NCBI GenBank assembly: GCA_949128115.1 | Contig: OX421968.1 | Span: 6,696,001-6,760,000, forward strand | Length of the DNA: 64,000 nucleotides | Direction of reading: 5' to 3' | Source: Anaspis maculata | Taxonomy: Eukaryota; Arthropoda; Insecta; Coleoptera; Scraptiidae | In this document: positions 62,397 to 64,000 of the stretch, piece after piece | How the letters are laid out: every line of letters starts with the position of its first letter | How positions within the stretch are numbered: the first letter of the stretch is position 1 | Notes under the pieces: generated by a model | The model's database searches: none | The model's input: only the letters and a program-made list of their open reading frames with translations | What the model was told of the DNA's origin: nothing | Translations under genes and position numbers: made by a program

Positions 62397-64000
62397 TATA
62401 GAAGAAAAGACACAATAGTTATCCAAAAAATTCAGGTTTTAACCCACGTGACTTCAGGCTTCAACCCACGTGACTTCAGGCTTACACCCACGTGACTTCA
62501 GGCTTCAACCCACGTGACTTTTGAAACGATCGGTCACCACTTTTGGAGTTGGCAGCTACTTGTTCCAAACCAAACATCTGACGAACGAACACAAATATCA
62601 AAAAACTAAAGACACAATTGTTATCCAAAAAGTTCAGGTTTTTACCCACGTGACTTCAGGCTTCAACCCACGTGACTTTTAAAACGATCGGTCACCACTT
62701 TTGATGTTGGCAGCTACTTGTTCCAAACGCAACATCTGACGAACGAACACAAATATAGAAGGAAAGACACAATTGTTATCCAAAAAGTTCAGGCTTCAAC
62801 CCACGTGACTTCAGGCTTCAACTCACGTGACTTTTAAAACGATCGGTCACCACTTTTGATGTTGGCAGCTACTCTTTCTAAACGCAACATCTGACGAACG
62901 AACACAAATATAGAAAAAAAGACACAATTGTTATCCAAAAAGTTCAGGTTTGAACCCACGTGACTCCAGGCTCCAACCCACGTGACTTCAGGCTCCAACC
63001 CACGTGACTTTTAAACCGATCGGTCACCACTTTTGATGTTGGCAGCTATTTGTTCCAAACGCAACATCTGACGAACGAACACAAATATAGAAGAAAAGAC
63101 ACAATTGTTATCCAAAAAGTTCAGGTTTCAACCCACGTGACTTCAGGCTTCAACCCACGTGACTTCAGGCTTCAACCCACGTGACTTCGGGCTTCAACCC
63201 ACGTGACTTCAGGCTTCAACCCACGGGACTTTGAAAACGATCGGTCACCACTTTTGAAGTTGGCAGCTACTCTTTCCAAACGCAACATCTGACGAACGAA
63301 CACAAATGTAGAAAAAAAGACACAATTGTTATCCAAAAAGTTCAGGTTTAAACCCACGTGACTCCAGGCTCCAACCCACGTGACTTCAGGCTTCAACCCA
63401 CGTGACTTTTAAAACGATCGGTCACCACTTTTGATGTTGGCAGCTATTTGTTCCAAACGCAACATCTGACGAACGAACACAAATATAGAAGAAAAGACAC
63501 ACTTGTTATCCAAAAAGTTCAGGTTTTAACCCACGTGACTTCAGGCTTCAACCCACGTGACTTCAGGCTTCAATCCACGTGACTTGGAAAACGATCGGTC
63601 ACCACTTTTGAAGTTGGCAGCTACTCTTTCCAAACGCAACATCTGACGAACGAACACAAATATAGAAAAAAATACACAATTGTTATCCAAAAAGTTCAGG
63701 TTTGAACCCACGTGACTCCAGGCTCCAACTGACGTGACTTCAGGCTTCAACCCACGTGACTTTTGAAACGATCCGTCACCACTTTTGGAGTTGGCAGCTA
63801 CTTGTTCCAAACGCAACATCTGACGAACGAACACAAATATAAAAGAAAAAGACACAATTGTTATCCAAAAAGTTCAGGCCTCAACCCACGTGACTTCAGG
63901 CTTCATCCCTCGTGACTCCAGGCTTCAACCCACGTGACTTTTAAAACGATCGGTCACCACTTTTGATGTTGGCAGCTACTTGTTCCAAACGCAACATCTG
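62397..64000. repeat. Satellite array, last segment
   Basis: The satellite resumes in phase after the second TA element and continues to the window end, matching 47963-49566 at an offset of 14,434 bp. The window ends inside a unit (AACGCAACATCTG), so the array extends beyond it. Confidence 0.96.

Larger units (their letters stand above)
56435..64000. repeat. 14.4 kb spaced duplication, copy 2 (runs to the window end)
   Basis: Begins within a unit near 56435. Before that point the sequence matches the 52.2 kb block (CTTGGAAAACGATCGG), and after it the 42.0 kb block (CAATAGTTATCC, CCAAGCTTAAACC). It carries the same truncated unit, expanded A-tract and transposon as copy 1. It is cut by the end of the window, so its true length is unknown. 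Confidence 0.9.

Noticed and set aside
3938..63855. Dozens of minus-strand open frames of 60 to 116 codons with near-identical translations (for example 4292-4501, 5176-5526 and 41023-41337)
   Set aside because: They are the satellite read on the minus strand. The 177 bp period is a multiple of three, so frames stay open across units by arithmetic. Starts and stops move with 22 bp indels and A-run length, and no domain, start context or conservation beyond the DNA repeat is seen.
1..64000. CENP-B box (TTCG....A..CGGG pattern) in the monomer
   Set aside because: No convincing match was found in the consensus; TTCGGGCTTC variants lack the rest of the motif. A centromere role is not supported this way.
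1..64000. Telomeric repeats (TTAGG, TTAGGG, TTTAGGG) marking a chromosome end
   Set aside because: No tandem run of any of these was seen.

Overview
This window holds no recognisable protein-coding gene. About 94% of it is one family of tandemly repeated satellite DNA. The sequence suggests a eukaryotic nuclear genome. The reasons are the ~177 bp monomers arranged in multi-kilobase higher-order repeats, the eukaryote-type DNA transposons nested in them, and the lack of any prokaryotic gene, operon or ribosome-binding-site structure. An invertebrate animal is a plausible host because one inserted element has Transib/RAG-type ends, but the species cannot be read from the sequence.

Monomer: each unit starts near ACGATCGGTCAC. 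It has a ~111 bp core (CGATCG palindrome, TTGGCAGC, CCAAACGCAACATCTGACG, ACAAATAT, a variable A-rich linker, ACAATTGT). The core is followed by two to six copies of a 22 bp sub-repeat, each normally carrying one palindromic CACGTG E-box. Unit lengths are therefore quantised in 22 bp steps: 155, 177, 199 and 243 bp all occur. Unit subtypes (ggag, gaag or gatg after CACTTTT, plus several linker types) recur in fixed orders, which reveals higher-order repeats. These include a ~1.47 kb block (1069 and 2541), a block recurring at 3,933 bp (2098 and 6031), a mega-repeat of 7.7 to 9.6 kb (landmarks near 9687, 17354, 26773 and 36401), a 2.0 kb duplication (30.9 and 32.9 kb), a 3.1 to 4.1 kb series (46 to 56 kb) and a 14.4 kb duplication (42.0 to 49.6 kb and 56.4 to 64.0 kb).

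Three islands interrupt the satellite. (1) 22941-24410 is a 1,470 bp, almost wholly palindromic element flanked by the 5 bp duplication CCACG. Both ends read CACAGTG, then exactly 23 bp, then ACAAAAAT(A/C), the layout of a 23-RSS recombination signal. This fits a non-autonomous Transib-like transposon. (2) 46693-47962 and (3) 61127-62396 are two nearly identical 1,270 bp copies of a second element, with 11 bp terminal inverted repeats CCCACTCAGCA, a TA duplication, many ACATC/GATGT motifs near the ends, a tRNA-derived segment and a degenerate ~40 bp minisatellite. The two copies share one insertion event and were separated by the 14.4 kb duplication. Related satellite blocks at 51060 and 55155 keep the uninterrupted site.

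The sequence thus records satellite amplification by unequal exchange at several scales, two transposon insertions, and later re-amplification that carried one insertion along. Centromeric or pericentromeric location is a reasonable guess but is not shown. All open reading frames are by-products of the repeats.
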